Shown: one piece after another, positions 15,805 through 24,833 of the stretch
How the letters are laid out: the number at the start of each line of letters is the position of its first letter
How positions within the stretch are numbered: the stretch's first letter is position 1
Source: Ruminococcaceae bacterium UBA1227
GTDB lineage: Bacteria; Bacillota; Clostridia; Oscillospirales; Acutalibacteraceae
Assembly (NCBI GenBank): GCA_002309175.1
Contig: DBWX01000014.1
Span: 5,071-53,202 of the forward strand
Reading direction: 5' to 3'
DNA length: 48,132 nt
Notes under the pieces: model-generated
What the model saw: only the letters and a program-made list of their open reading frames with translations
Database searches by the model: none
Told to the model about the DNA's origin: nothing
Translations under genes and position numbers: made by a program

Positions 15805-18216
15805 ATGAAAAACTACGACTTTAAAGCCACTGAGGCAAAGTGGCAGAAACGCTGGGAGGATGAAGGCGTCTTCCATGCCGAAGACGGCTCGTCAAAGCCT
15901 AAGTTTTACGGACTTGTCGAGTTCCCGTATCCGTCGGGCGCCGGCATGCACGTAGGCCATATCAAGGCCTATTCAGGCCTCGAGGTAATCTCGAGAAAAC
16001 GCCGTATGCAGGGCTACAACGTCCTCTTCCCGATAGGTTTTGACGCGTTCGGTCTCCCGACTGAAAACTATGCGATAAAGACGGGTATGCACCCGAGAAA
16101 AGTCACTGATATGAATATCAAGCACTTCTCGGATCAGCTGCACTCGGTCGGATTCTCATTCGACTGGACCCGTGTAATAGATACGACTGATGAGGACTAC
16201 TACAAGTGGACACAGTGGATTTTCCTCAAGATGTTTGAAAACGGACTTGTCTTCCGCGACAAGGCCCTTGTAAACTATTGCCCGCACTGCAAGGTTGTCC
16301 TCTCAAACGAGGACTCACAGGGCGGCCATTGCGATATCTGTCATTCTGAGGTTGTTCAGAAGGCGAAGGACGTATGGTATCTCCGCATAACGGAGTATGC
16401 TGACAAGCTTCTTGAAGGACTTGAGACAGTCGACTATCTTCCGAATATAAAACTTCAGCAGGTCAACTGGATAGGCAAGTCGACCGGTGCATTCGTAAAC
16501 TTCAAAGTTAAGGGTTCGGATGACGAGGAACTGCGTATCTACACGACCCGTCCGGATACACTCTACGGTGTAACCTTCATGGTAATGGCGCCGGAACATC
16601 CGATGATAGATAAGTATGCCGACAGAATTTCCAATATGGATGCAATAACGGCATACAGAAAAGAGTGTGCGAAGAAGACTGAGTTTGAACGCACGCAGCT
16701 TGTAAAAGAGAAGACCGGCGTCAGGATAGAAGGTCTGTCCGGTATAAATCCCGTTGACGGCAAAGAGATCCCTATCTATGTCGCGGACTATGTAATGATG
16801 GGCTACGGCACGGGCGCCATCATGGCGGTTCCGGCTCATGACCAGCGCGACTATGACTTTGCAAAGGAATTCGGTATTGACATAATTGAAGTAATCAAGG
16901 GCGGAGACATCTCGAAAGAGGCCTATACGGGCGATGGCGAGATGGTAAACTCCGGAGTCTTAAACGGCATAAACAACAAGAAGGATTCTATCGCAAAGAT
17001 GATTGAGTACCTTGAGGAAAAGGGCTGCGGCGAAGCCGGTGTTCAGTACAAGATGAAGGACTGGGCCTTCAACCGTCAGCGTTACTGGGGCGAACCCATT
17101 CCGATTGTTCACTGTCCGACCTGCGGCATGGTGGCAGTACCTTATGAGGAACTGCCTCTCAGACTGCCCGTAGTCGAGCAGTTTGAGCCGGGCTCCGACG
17201 GTGAGAGTCCGCTTGCCAAGATAGACTCATTCGTAAACTGCAAGTGCCCGAAATGCGGCGGCGATGCCCGTCGTGAGACCGACACTATGCCGCAGTGGGC
17301 GGGTTCATCCTGGTACTATCTGCGTTATATGGATCCGCATAACAACGAGGCTCTTGCAGCGCGTGACAAACTCGAATACTGGGGTCAGGTAGACTGGTAC
17401 AACGGCGGTATGGAACATGTAACCCGCCATATGATTTATTCCAGATTCTGGCACAGGTTCCTCTACGACATAGGTGTCGTACCGACAAAAGAACCGTACG
17501 CCAAGCGCACGGCTCAGGGTCTCATTCTCGGTCCTGACGGCGACAAGATGTCAAAGTCAAAGGGCAATGTAATTGACCCGATGGATGTAGTAAACGAGTA
17601 CGGTGCTGATGTTCTCCGCACCTATGTACTTTTCATGGGCGACTATGAGAAGGCGGCACCCTGGTCCGAGTCCTCGGTCAAAGGCTGCAAGCGCTTCCTT
17701 GACCGTACCTGGGGACTTCAGGAGATTCTGGTTCCGGGCGATGAATACTCACCCGAACTTGAGGTCGCAATCAACAAGACCATTAAGAAGGTAACCGAAG
17801 ATATTGAGGGTATGAAGTTCAACACGGCCATTGCCGCGCTGATGACTCTCATCAATGACATATATGACAACGGTAAGCTCAACAATGCCGAACTGAAGGC
17901 ATTCGTAACGCTTCTCTACCCCTTCGCTCCCCATATTACGGAGGAGATCTGGGAAGCTCAGGGCTTTTCCGGCATGCTGGCAAACGGCAATTGGGTTGAC
18001 TTTGACGCGGACAAGTGCGTTGACGCTACAATAGAGATTGTCGCTCAGGTCAACGGTAAGATCCGCGCAAAGCTGAACATAGCTGCCGATGCCGCATCCG
18101 ATGAGGTCCTTGCCCTCGCGAAGGCCGATGAGAAGGTCGCGGCCGAGATTTCGGGCAAAACAATAGTTAAGGAACTCTATGTTCCGGGCCGTCTCGTAAA
18201 CATCGTCGTAAAGTAA
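15805..18216 (+). CDS. leuS: Leucyl-tRNA synthetase
   Basis: A class Ia aminoacyl-tRNA synthetase that charges tRNA-Leu. The 803-aa product has FPYPSGAGMHVGH (HIGH-type motif, HVGH at 49-52) and a Cys/His cluster (CPHCKVVLSNE...CDICH). The CP1 editing domain carries TTRPDTLYGVTF and later AHDQRDYDFA. KMSKS is at about 581-585. A C-terminal anticodon-binding and small domain ends the protein. All catalytic motifs are intact. Only 12 bp separate it from rsfS, so there is no T-box leader here and it depends on the upstream operon for transcription. Confidence 0.97.
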   Translation: MKNYDFKATEAKWQKRWEDEGVFHAEDGSSKPKFYGLVEFPYPSGAGMHVGHIKAYSGLEVISRKRRMQGYNVLFPIGFDAFGLPTENYAIKTGMHPRKVTDMNIKHFSDQLHSVGFSFDWTRVIDTTDEDYYKWTQWIFLKMFENGLVFRDKALVNYCPHCKVVLSNEDSQGGHCDICHSEVVQKAKDVWYLRITEYADKLLEGLETVDYLPNIKLQQVNWIGKSTGAFVNFKVKGSDDEELRIYTTRPDTLYGVTFMVMAPEHPMIDKYADRISNMDAITAYRKECAKKTEFERTQLVKEKTGVRIEGLSGINPVDGKEIPIYVADYVMMGYGTGAIMAVPAHDQRDYDFAKEFGIDIIEVIKGGDISKEAYTGDGEMVNSGVLNGINNKKDSIAKMIEYLEEKGCGEAGVQYKMKDWAFNRQRYWGEPIPIVHCPTCGMVAVPYEELPLRLPVVEQFEPGSDGESPLAKIDSFVNCKCPKCGGDARRETDTMPQWAGSSWYYLRYMDPHNNEALAARDKLEYWGQVDWYNGGMEHVTRHMIYSRFWHRFLYDIGVVPTKEPYAKRTAQGLILGPDGDKMSKSKGNVIDPMDVVNEYGADVLRTYVLFMGDYEKAAPWSESSVKGCKRFLDRTWGLQEILVPGDEYSPELEVAINKTIKKVTEDIEGMKFNTAIAALMTLINDIYDNGKLNNAELKAFVTLLYPFAPHITEEIWEAQGFSGMLANGNWVDFDADKCVDATIEIVAQVNGKIRAKLNIAADAASDEVLALAKADEKVAAEISGKTIVKELYVPGRLVNIVVK

Positions 18217-18231
18217 AAGCGGGGTTTTCAG

Positions 18232-19317
18232 ATGAAAGAACTCACCTTGGGCTGGAATAACTTTGTAGAGGGAATAAACACTGCAGTTACGATAATCATT
18301 GAGAATCTCCCGCAGATTCTGCTGGGTATTCTCGTATTCCTTCTCTTTGTTCTTTTCAGACATCTGCTTTCGAAAAACATAGCGAAAATCTTCGCAAAAG
18401 TCTTTAAGCGTCATCCCGTAATCGGAGGTGGAATACGCACCTCCGTTCAGGAGCCGCTTAAGACATTTTTCCTGATTTTCGGTCTCTACCTGGGCTTTGC
18501 CATAATGAACCCGCCTGACAAAGTCATGGCGTGGCTCACCATGGCATTCCGTATATGTATCATCGTTCTCATAACCTGGGCGCTTTCGAATTTTACTCCG
18601 TTTATAACTTCTCAGCTTATAAAAATGGAGGAGACAAACAGGCGTACAAACGCCGTGGCAGTGCGGTTTGTAGCCAACATGCTCAAAATAATAATCATCT
18701 CGATTTCGGTCGTTGTGATTATAGGCGAGCTCGGCTATAACATAGGAGGTCTCATCACCGGTATCGGTCTCGGAGGTCTCACGTTCTCACTTGCCGCGCA
18801 GAATACCGCAGCAAATCTCTTTGCCGGATTCTCGATTGTCTCCGACAAGCCTTTTGATGTAGGTGACTATATCATCACTCCGTCCGGAGAGGGCAGGGTT
18901 GAGGATATAACTATGAGAAGCACCCGTATCAGGACCCTTGCGGACACTGTGGTGGTACTCCCGAATTCGAAGCTTGTGGATGAGCCGATAACCAACTGCT
19001 CAAGGCTCAACCGACGCTTCGTCGATGAGACAATCGGTCTGACCTTTGATACCGATGCGGGAAAACTCAGAAACTGTATTGAAGACATAAAGGCCATGCT
19101 TGAAGCTCACGAAGAGGTCTCCAAAGACCGCATAGTTGTGGTTTTTTCGGGCTTTTCAGACAGCAGTCAGGATATCCGTATCATCTACTCCGTTGATACG
19201 ACATCGCTTGATCATTCTCTCGTGGTGCGCGAGGATATAAACTTCAAAATCAGGGAAATTGTAGAGAGAAACGGGGCCTCTTTTGCGTTCCCGAGTGTCA
19301 CTGTTTACAATGCTTGA
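18232..19317 (+). CDS. MscS-family mechanosensitive channel
   Basis: A 361-aa small-conductance mechanosensitive channel that releases solutes on hypo-osmotic shock. Hydrophobic segments lie near residues 18-45, 80-97, 105-125 and 143-168. The pore-lining helix region reads GLGGLTFSLAAQNTAANLFAG (about 181-202), typical of TM3 in MscS. The soluble beta domain follows, with FDVGDYI and GRVEDITMRSTRIRTLADTVVVLPNS. It then ends in an alpha/beta C-terminal domain. It starts 15 bp after leuS behind a weak GGGG-type site. Its stop codon TGA lies inside the -35 box of the rpsU promoter. Confidence 0.92.
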   Translation: MKELTLGWNNFVEGINTAVTIIIENLPQILLGILVFLLFVLFRHLLSKNIAKIFAKVFKRHPVIGGGIRTSVQEPLKTFFLIFGLYLGFAIMNPPDKVMAWLTMAFRICIIVLITWALSNFTPFITSQLIKMEETNRRTNAVAVRFVANMLKIIIISISVVVIIGELGYNIGGLITGIGLGGLTFSLAAQNTAANLFAGFSIVSDKPFDVGDYIITPSGEGRVEDITMRSTRIRTLADTVVVLPNSKLVDEPITNCSRLNRRFVDETIGLTFDTDAGKLRNCIEDIKAMLEAHEEVSKDRIVVVFSGFSDSSQDIRIIYSVDTTSLDHSLVVREDINFKIREIVERNGASFAFPSVTVYNA

Positions 19318-19342
19318 CTTTAATATTTACTTGTTATATAAT
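19314..19342 (+). promoter_or_regulatory. Sigma-A promoter of rpsU
   Basis: TTGACT at 19314-19319 and TATAAT at 19337-19342 are separated by exactly 17 bp. The -35 box overlaps the mscS stop codon. Transcription should begin near 19350, about 50 nt before the rpsU start. It lets rpsU be expressed independently of the long upstream operon. Confidence 0.88.
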
Positions 19343-19397
19343 GCAGTAGTCTATTTGACAGGAAATGATTACCCAACTTTCGGAGGGAGGGACAAAG

Positions 19398-19574
19398 ATG
19401 AGCGAAATAAAGGTTAAAGAGGGCGAGTCTCTTGACAACGCTCTTCGCCGCTTCAAACGCCAGACTTCTCGTGACGGCGTCATACAGGAAGTTCGCAAAA
19501 GAGAACACTATGAAAAGCCTTCCGTAAAGAGAAAGAAGAAATCAGAAGCTGCTCGTAAACGCAAGTATAAGTAA
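19398..19574 (+). CDS. rpsU: 30S ribosomal protein S21
   Basis: A 58-aa bS21 of the small subunit, near the mRNA path of the 30S head and platform. The sequence MSEIKVKEGESLDNALRRFKRQ, then VIQEVRKREHYEKPS and a Lys/Arg-rich tail (KRKKKSEAARKRKYK), is diagnostic. The frame is open back to 19365, but the ATG at 19398 sits 8 nt after a GGAGGGAGG ribosome binding site and gives the family's normal N-terminus. It has its own promoter and its own terminator, so it is a single-gene unit. Confidence 0.96.
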   Translation: MSEIKVKEGESLDNALRRFKRQTSRDGVIQEVRKREHYEKPSVKRKKKSEAARKRKYK

Positions 19575-19581
19575 TAAAAAA

Positions 19582-19615
19582 CGGCTCACGGTTTTCCGTG
19601 AGCCGTCTTTTTTTT
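19582..19615. terminator. Bidirectional terminator between rpsU and proC
   Basis: The arm ACGGCTCACGG (19582-19592) pairs perfectly with CCGTGAGCCGT (19597-19607) around a TTTT loop. T runs follow on + (19609-19615) and the A run at 19577-19582 gives a T run on -. It serves both convergent genes; the proC stop is 3 bp further right. Confidence 0.93.
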
Positions 19616-19617
19616 AT

Positions 19618-20406
19618 TTAAAGTTTTCCGTTGGCCTCGTAGGCAGCGACAACTGCATTTATGAATGCGCTGCGGATATTTCCCGCCTCAAGTTCGCGGA
19701 CTCCGCAGATTGTCGTACCACCGGGTGAGCAGACTTCATCCTTTAAGACGCCGGGCTGCTTTTCCTGCTCAAGCAGGAGCTTTGCAGTGCCTATTGTCAT
19801 GGCCTCGGCAAGTTTAAGCGCGTCTTTTCTCGGAATACCGCATGATACTGCTCCGTCTGCCATGGCGTCTATAACGAGAGCGACAAATGCGGGGCCGCAG
19901 CCTGTGACGGCGCTTCCCGCGTCAATCAGTCTCTCCTCCATCGGATAAAGCTCTCCGGCACCTTTCATTGCCCGCAGGAACAGATCAAGAGACTTCTCGC
20001 TGACGTTGTCTGCCGCATGATATAAAACGGCGCCTGCGCCTACCGAAACCGGAAGGTTGGGCATAATGCGGATAATCGGGAGATTATTGTTTTTGCACAT
20101 TTCCTTTATTCTGTCCGTGCTTGTTCCGGCAGCCATGCTGACTACGGCAAAGTCGTCGGTTCTCGCGTTTAAAACGGGCGCGATTTCAGACAGAAGGGCC
20201 GGGAGAGACTGAGGTTTTACACCGAGAAAAACGAGGTCGGATTTTTCGGCAATTGTCCTGTTGTCTGTTACGAGGGCGCCGGTTTCCTGTCCGAGCGCAG
20301 CCGCGCGGGCTTTTGAAGCATCCGACAGTGAAACAGGCTCGCCGCTCTTTGCTATGGCGGTCAGAAGAGCACCGCCCATATTTCCCGTTCCGATAAATCC
20401 TATCAT
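19618..20406 (-). CDS. proC: Pyrroline-5-carboxylate reductase
   Basis: ProC reduces 1-pyrroline-5-carboxylate to proline, the last step of proline synthesis. The 262-aa product starts MIGFIGTGNMGGAL, the dinucleotide-binding motif. It has the C-terminal signature AGSAVTGCGPAFVALVIDAMADGA and SPGGTTICGVRELE, both diagnostic. It is the last gene of proB-proA-proC; proA ends 1 bp upstream, so the three are clearly co-transcribed. Confidence 0.97.
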   Translation of the reverse strand: MIGFIGTGNMGGALLTAIAKSGEPVSLSDASKARAAALGQETGALVTDNRTIAEKSDLVFLGVKPQSLPALLSEIAPVLNARTDDFAVVSMAAGTSTDRIKEMCKNNNLPIIRIMPNLPVSVGAGAVLYHAADNVSEKSLDLFLRAMKGAGELYPMEERLIDAGSAVTGCGPAFVALVIDAMADGAVSCGIPRKDALKLAEAMTIGTAKLLLEQEKQPGVLKDEVCSPGGTTICGVRELEAGNIRSAFINAVVAAYEANGKL

Positions 20407-20407
20407 G

Positions 20408-21655
20408 TTATCTCACCTGTCCGTTTCCTGTAATAACATATTTGTAACTTGTCATTTCCTCAAGGCCCATGGGACCTCTTGCGTGAAGTTTCTGTGTCGA
20501 GATACCTATTTCGGCACCCATTCCGAATTCTCCGCCGTCCGTAAAGCGGGTTGACGCGTTGACATATACTGCAGCAGCGTCAACTGTCTGAAGGAAGCGG
20601 TCTGAAGTCTCTTTGTTTTCGGTGATAATGGCCTCCGAATGTCCGGTGCCGTGCTCCTGAATGAATTCACAGGCTTCGTCGGGACCGGATACGGTCTTTA
20701 CGGCGAGGATGAAGTCGCCGTATTCCGTGTCCCAGTCCTCGTCTGTCGCGGGCACGGCACGATCGCCGAGCACGGCGAGGGCCTTTTCGTCGGCGCGAAG
20801 CTCGACGTTCTTTTGATTGAGAAGAGGCAGGGCCTTTTCAAAGAATTCCTTCAGTACTGATTCGTGGACCAGGACACATTCCGCCGCATTGCAGACGGAG
20901 GGCCGGGAACACTTCGCGTTATAGAGTATTTCCGCACCCATTGAGAGATCTGCGTCTTTGTCGATATATACATGGCATACGCCCTCGCCGGTACGTATTA
21001 CCGGTACTTTTGAGCCTGCCGCAACGGCGCGGATAAGTGAGGCGCCGCCGCGCGGAATAAGTACATCGACGTATTCCGTCATGCACATGAGCTCGGATGC
21101 CGACTCCCTTGATGTGTCCTGAACAAGGGATACTGAGTCCTCGGGGAGTCCGACGGAGGCTATGGCCTCTCTCATAATCTCAACCACGCATCTGTTTGAG
21201 TTGATGGCCTCTTTTCCGCCGCGGAGAATGCATGCGCTTCCGGCCTTGAGGCAGAGAGCAGCTGCATCGACCGTGACATTGGGACGTGCCTCGTAGATGA
21301 TGCCTATGACTCCGAGCGGAACGCGCACGCGCTTTATCTGAAGGCCGTTCGGACGGACTTCGGAGCGGAGCACATCGCCTATGGGATCCGGCAGGGCGGC
21401 GACATGTCTGACGCCGTCCGCAACGTCGGAAATACGTTCCGGAGTGAGTCTGAGGCGGTCGAGCATGGAGGTGCTCATGCCGGATTCCTCCGCGGCCTTT
21501 ATGTCCGCGGCATTCGCGGCGAGCCACTCGTCCGCTCTTTTCTCTATGCTTTCTGCGACAGCATACAGCGCTTTGTTTTTAAGCTCTGTATCTGCAAGAG
21601 CTGTCAGTGCGGACGCCCTTTTTGCCGCGGCGCCCTGCTGCTTTAATGCGGTCAT
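20408..21655 (-). CDS. proA: Glutamate-5-semialdehyde dehydrogenase (gamma-glutamyl phosphate reductase)
   Basis: ProA reduces gamma-glutamyl phosphate to glutamate semialdehyde, the second proline step. The 415-aa aldehyde-dehydrogenase-fold protein has VPLGVIGIIYEARPNVTVDA, ACILRGGKEAINSN and GGASLIRAV. The Cys nucleophile region is CSRPSVCNAAECVLVHE, and the end is KLHARGPMGLEEMTSYKYV. The length is usual. Its ribosome binding site AAGGAGG is embedded in the last codons of proB, and the genes are 2 bp apart. Confidence 0.97.
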   Translation of the reverse strand: MTALKQQGAAAKRASALTALADTELKNKALYAVAESIEKRADEWLAANAADIKAAEESGMSTSMLDRLRLTPERISDVADGVRHVAALPDPIGDVLRSEVRPNGLQIKRVRVPLGVIGIIYEARPNVTVDAAALCLKAGSACILRGGKEAINSNRCVVEIMREAIASVGLPEDSVSLVQDTSRESASELMCMTEYVDVLIPRGGASLIRAVAAGSKVPVIRTGEGVCHVYIDKDADLSMGAEILYNAKCSRPSVCNAAECVLVHESVLKEFFEKALPLLNQKNVELRADEKALAVLGDRAVPATDEDWDTEYGDFILAVKTVSGPDEACEFIQEHGTGHSEAIITENKETSDRFLQTVDAAAVYVNASTRFTDGGEFGMGAEIGISTQKLHARGPMGLEEMTSYKYVITGNGQVR

Positions 21656-21657
21656 TT

Positions 21658-22455
21658 TCAGCCCTCCTTAATGCAGAACCTGGTTCCTGTCTCCTTGCCT
21701 TCAAGGATATCGTAAATAACTTCGACGCGGTTTCCGTTTGCTATTACCATTTCACAGTTGGCACTTGTTGAGATTTCCGCCGCGTTGAGTTTTGTTGCCA
21801 TTCCTCCGGTTCCGCGCCAGGAACCCGCTCCTCCCGCGGCCTTTCGCAGGTCATCGGTCAGGGTTTCCACACGGTGGACAAGTTTTGCTTCCGGATTCTG
21901 TCTCGGGTCGTCGTCATAAAGACCGTCGATATCCGTGAGAAGGATGAGAAGATCTGCTTCAATGAGCACTGCCACTACGGCGGAAAGGGTGTCGTTATCA
22001 CCGAGCACTTTTTCACGGCCTGTCTCGATTTCGTCAGACGCGACGGAGTCGTTTTCATTGACTATGGGGACAACTCCCATGGAAAGCAGGGCGGAAACAG
22101 TGGACTTCAGATGCTCGGTACGACGCGGGTCACTGACGTCACCTTCAGTCAGAAGAATCTGGCCGGTGGTACAGTTGTACTCCGAGAAAAGTTTGTCGTA
22201 GATATGCATGATTTCGCACTGTCCGACAGCAGCGGCTGCCTGCTTCATACGCAGTTCCTCGGGGCGGCTGCTCAGACCGAGCTTATCAACGCCTGCGGCT
22301 ATCGCGCCGGAGGAGACAAGGACAATCTCGTATCCCGCTCCGCGTAAATCTGCGAGGACCCGCGCAAGGCGGTCCATCCGGCGCAGATTGAGTCTGCCCG
22401 TCTCGTGCGTAAGAGTTGATGTTCCGACTTTAATGACAATTCTTTTAGGTTCCAT
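21658..22455 (-). CDS. proB: Glutamate 5-kinase (short form without PUA domain)
   Basis: ProB phosphorylates glutamate to start proline synthesis and is normally feedback-inhibited by proline. The 265-aa product is the amino-acid-kinase domain only: IVIKVGTSTLT at the N-terminus, VLVSSGAIAAGVDKLG, VPIVNENDSVA, FGDNDTLSA-type GDNDTLSAVVA, and GTGGMATKLNAAEIS. E. coli ProB is about 367 aa because of a C-terminal PUA domain, which is absent here. Short forms are common in Firmicutes, so this is not read as a truncation. It is the first gene of the proBAC operon, divergent from yqeG. Confidence 0.96.
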   Translation of the reverse strand: MEPKRIVIKVGTSTLTHETGRLNLRRMDRLARVLADLRGAGYEIVLVSSGAIAAGVDKLGLSSRPEELRMKQAAAAVGQCEIMHIYDKLFSEYNCTTGQILLTEGDVSDPRRTEHLKSTVSALLSMGVVPIVNENDSVASDEIETGREKVLGDNDTLSAVVAVLIEADLLILLTDIDGLYDDDPRQNPEAKLVHRVETLTDDLRKAAGGAGSWRGTGGMATKLNAAEISTSANCEMVIANGNRVEVIYDILEGKETGTRFCIKEG

Positions 22456-22491
22456 GCGGTGTCAGACCTTCCCGTTTTTTCGATGTTTATA

Positions 22492-22500
22492 ATGATACCA
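22492..22500 (-). promoter_or_regulatory. Extended -10 promoter for proBAC
   Basis: On the minus strand the region reads TGGTATCAT, a TGn extension directly before a 5/6 match to TATAAT. No good -35 was found at the right distance (TTGTAG lies 20 bp upstream). It would start transcription roughly 30 nt before the proB ATG. Confidence 0.5.
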
Positions 22501-22515
22501 CTTTTTCCTGTCTTG

Positions 22516-22524
22516 TGCTACAAT
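22516..22524 (+). promoter_or_regulatory. Extended -10 promoter for yqeG and the genes after it
   Basis: TGCTACAAT combines a TGn extension with TACAAT (5/6 to consensus), about 46 bp before the yqeG start. The -35 region is poor. The element lies 16 bp from the divergent proB -10, so both promoters share one small control region. Confidence 0.5.
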
Positions 22525-22570
22525 AATATATGATTTCAAGTTTTATATAGAAAGTATAAGGTATCCAGGC

Positions 22571-23098
22571 ATGAAAAATCCTGTAGTAAAATGCTTCCGG
22601 CCGACCAAAAAGGCGGACTCCGTGACGGAGATAACCGTGGAGAGCCTGCGTGAAATGGGTGTCAGTGCAATTGCGCTCGATGCGGACAACACCACTTCAT
22701 ATGACCGCACAACCACGCCTCTTCCCGGGGCGATTGAGTGGATAAACGGCATGAAGGCCGCCGGATTCAAAATGGTCCTGCTTTCAAACGGTCCGGGCAA
22801 AAGGGCGGGCACGCTTGCAAAGGTCTACGGCATACCCGTGCTGGCCATGAGCTGCAAACCGTTACCGATAGGCTATATCCGCGCGGTGTTGAAGTTTAAA
22901 ACCGCGCCTAAAAAGTTTGTCATGATCGGCGACCAGATTTTCACCGACATCTGGGGCGCGAATCTTACGGGTTTTCAGACAATCTACTGCAAGCCCGCGG
23001 GGCCGGATGAGGGGCAGAAACTGCTCTGGCTTATGAAACGGCTTTCGGAGAAACTTCTATTTTGGTATTTCGACAGAATCGGAGATGATGCGTCATGA
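22571..23098 (+). CDS. yqeG: YqeG-family HAD phosphatase (subfamily IIIA)
   Basis: A 175-aa HAD-superfamily phosphatase. Motif I is LDADNTTS (DxDxT with the two aspartates), motif II is LLSNGP, motif III is the Lys of PKKFVMIGDQ, and motif IV is GDQIFTDIWGAN. YqeG is widely conserved in Firmicutes, usually beside yqeH-aroE or, in clostridia, near an M24 peptidase and efp. Its substrate is not known to me. The stop overlaps the next gene by 4 nt. Confidence 0.9.
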   Translation: MKNPVVKCFRPTKKADSVTEITVESLREMGVSAIALDADNTTSYDRTTTPLPGAIEWINGMKAAGFKMVLLSNGPGKRAGTLAKVYGIPVLAMSCKPLPIGYIRAVLKFKTAPKKFVMIGDQIFTDIWGANLTGFQTIYCKPAGPDEGQKLLWLMKRLSEKLLFWYFDRIGDDAS

Positions 23099-24177
23099 AT
23101 ATTAAAGCTTTGGGCAAAACCCTGAAGGACGGCACCGCGGCCCTTATAATCTCGCAGGTGAACAGGCTCTATTTTACGGAGTTTGAGTCCTCTGACGGCT
23201 ACCTCATAGTCACAAATAAAGGGGCAGCTTTCATAACCGACTCAAGGTATATTGAGGCGGCGCAGAAAGAGGCAAAGGACTGCAGGGTTCTGCTTATGAA
23301 ATCCGGAAAGGAGTTTGCAGAGCAGCTCGTTTCGGTAATTAAGGAACTCGGCGGAAAAACAGTGTGGATTGAGACCTCACGCCTCTCTGTTTCCGATGCG
23401 AAACTCTATGAGAAAATTCTCGCCGAAGGCAAACTGAAACTTGTCCTGAATGACAGACTCGATACGGCAATAAATGAATTCCGTAAGGTGAAATCCGGGG
23501 AGGAAAAGGCCAAACTTCAGAAGGCTCAGCGCATAGCCGAGAAGGCCTTCAAGACCATCCTTCCCATGATTAAACCCGGGGTGAAGGAGCGCGAAATCGC
23601 CGCGGCTTTGGATTATGAAATGCGCAAGGCCGGAGCGACTGCCGTATCCTTTGAAACCATCGTAGTTACGGGCAAAAATTCGTCAAAGCCGCACGGCGTG
23701 CCGGGGGACACGAAGGTGAAGAAAGGCGACTTCGTGACCATCGATTTCGGCGCTCTTTACGCGGGCTATCACTCTGATACGACACGCACAGTCTGCGTGG
23801 GTACTCCCACTCCGAAAATGGCCAATGTCTACGACACTGTATTGCGCGCACAGAAGGCGGGTGTCGCGGCACTGAAACCGGGACTTCGGGCCTTTGACGG
23901 CGACAAGGTCTGCCGCGACATAATAAAGGAGGCCGGATACGGCGAATTCTTCGGCCACGGCACGGGTCACGGCGTAGGTGTCGAAATCCACGAACTGCCC
24001 AATCTTTCGCCGCGCGCAAAGAAAAATATCCTTCTTCAGCCGGGCAATGTAGTGACTGTTGAACCGGGAATATATCTTCCCGGAGAGTTCGGAGTGCGCA
24101 TAGAGGATATGCTCCTCATAACCGATGACGGAGCCCATAACTTCGCCACTCTGCCGAAGAAACTGATCGTTCTGTAA
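23095..24177 (+). CDS. M24-family Xaa-Pro aminopeptidase/dipeptidase
   Basis: A 360-aa metallopeptidase of the creatinase/prolidase fold that removes residues before proline. The N-terminal creatinase-like domain (about 1-125) precedes the catalytic pita-bread domain. Metal ligands are visible: the two Asp in TIDFGALYAGYHSDTTRTV, the His in FGHGTGHGVGVEIHE, and the two Glu in VEPGIYLPGEFGVRIED. Homologues next to efp are common (for example yqhT in B. subtilis). This fits a role in recycling proline-containing peptides, but the link to EF-P is only positional. Confidence 0.92.
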   Translation: MNIKALGKTLKDGTAALIISQVNRLYFTEFESSDGYLIVTNKGAAFITDSRYIEAAQKEAKDCRVLLMKSGKEFAEQLVSVIKELGGKTVWIETSRLSVSDAKLYEKILAEGKLKLVLNDRLDTAINEFRKVKSGEEKAKLQKAQRIAEKAFKTILPMIKPGVKEREIAAALDYEMRKAGATAVSFETIVVTGKNSSKPHGVPGDTKVKKGDFVTIDFGALYAGYHSDTTRTVCVGTPTPKMANVYDTVLRAQKAGVAALKPGLRAFDGDKVCRDIIKEAGYGEFFGHGTGHGVGVEIHELPNLSPRAKKNILLQPGNVVTVEPGIYLPGEFGVRIEDMLLITDDGAHNFATLPKKLIVL

Positions 24178-24187
24178 AGAAAAAAAC

Positions 24188-24216
24188 TTGCTATTTAATA
24201 ATAATTAATATATAAT
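24188..24216 (+). promoter_or_regulatory. Sigma-A promoter of efp
   Basis: TTGCTA (24188-24193), a 17-bp AT-only spacer and a perfect TATAAT (24211-24216) precede efp. The start site should fall near 24223, leaving a leader of about 30 nt that ends in the GGAGG ribosome binding site at 24240-24244. Confidence 0.85.
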
Positions 24217-24251
24217 CTAACGCGTATTATATATATAACGGAGGTAAAGTT

Positions 24252-24809
24252 ATGATTTCAGCCGGTGATTTTAGAAACGGTGTAACTTTTGAAGAAGACG
24301 GCCAGGTCCTCCAGGTCGTTGAATTCCAGCATGTAAAACCGGGTAAGGGCGCTGCTTTCGTACGTACGAAGACAAAGAACGTCATTACCGGTGCTGTAGT
24401 TGAAAAGAGCTATAACCCGACGGCAAAGTTCCCTACGGCTTTCGTCGAGAGAAAAGATATGGAATACTCCTACAATGACGGTGATCTTTATTACTTCATG
24501 GATCAGGAGACATATGAACTCGTTCCGATCAATGCCACGGAGCTTTCCGACAACTTCAAGTTCGTAAAGGAAAACATGATCTGTCGTGTTCTTTCCTACA
24601 AGGGCAAGGTATTCGGTGTTGAGCCGCCCAACTTTGTTGAGCTCAAGGTCACACAGACCGATCCGGGCTTCAAGGGCGACACAGCTACAAATGCAACAAA
24701 ACCCGCTACGCTTGAAACAGGCGCAGAGGTTAAGGTTCCCCTCTTCATTGATGAGGGAGAAATGATTCAGATCGACACCAGAACCGGAGAATACATGGGC
24801 CGCGCATAA
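24252..24809 (+). CDS. efp: Translation elongation factor P
   Basis: EF-P enters the ribosomal E site and rescues ribosomes stalled at consecutive prolines. The 185-aa product has three beta-barrel domains. The tip loop HVKPGKGAAFVR carries Lys32, the residue that is modified in Lys-type EF-Ps of Firmicutes. No modification gene is recognisable nearby. The C-terminal domain ends VPLFIDEGEMIQIDTRTGEYMGRA, the family signature. It has its own promoter and a strong GGAGG site 7 nt before the ATG. Confidence 0.97.
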   Translation: MISAGDFRNGVTFEEDGQVLQVVEFQHVKPGKGAAFVRTKTKNVITGAVVEKSYNPTAKFPTAFVERKDMEYSYNDGDLYYFMDQETYELVPINATELSDNFKFVKENMICRVLSYKGKVFGVEPPNFVELKVTQTDPGFKGDTATNATKPATLETGAEVKVPLFIDEGEMIQIDTRTGEYMGRA

Positions 24810-24833
24810 GGTCCTGTTCGGAGGTAACTCGGA

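Noticed and set aside
21658..22455. Truncation of proB because it lacks the PUA domain of E. coli ProB.
   Set aside because: Kinase motifs are complete, the operon is intact, and short ProB proteins are common in Firmicutes.
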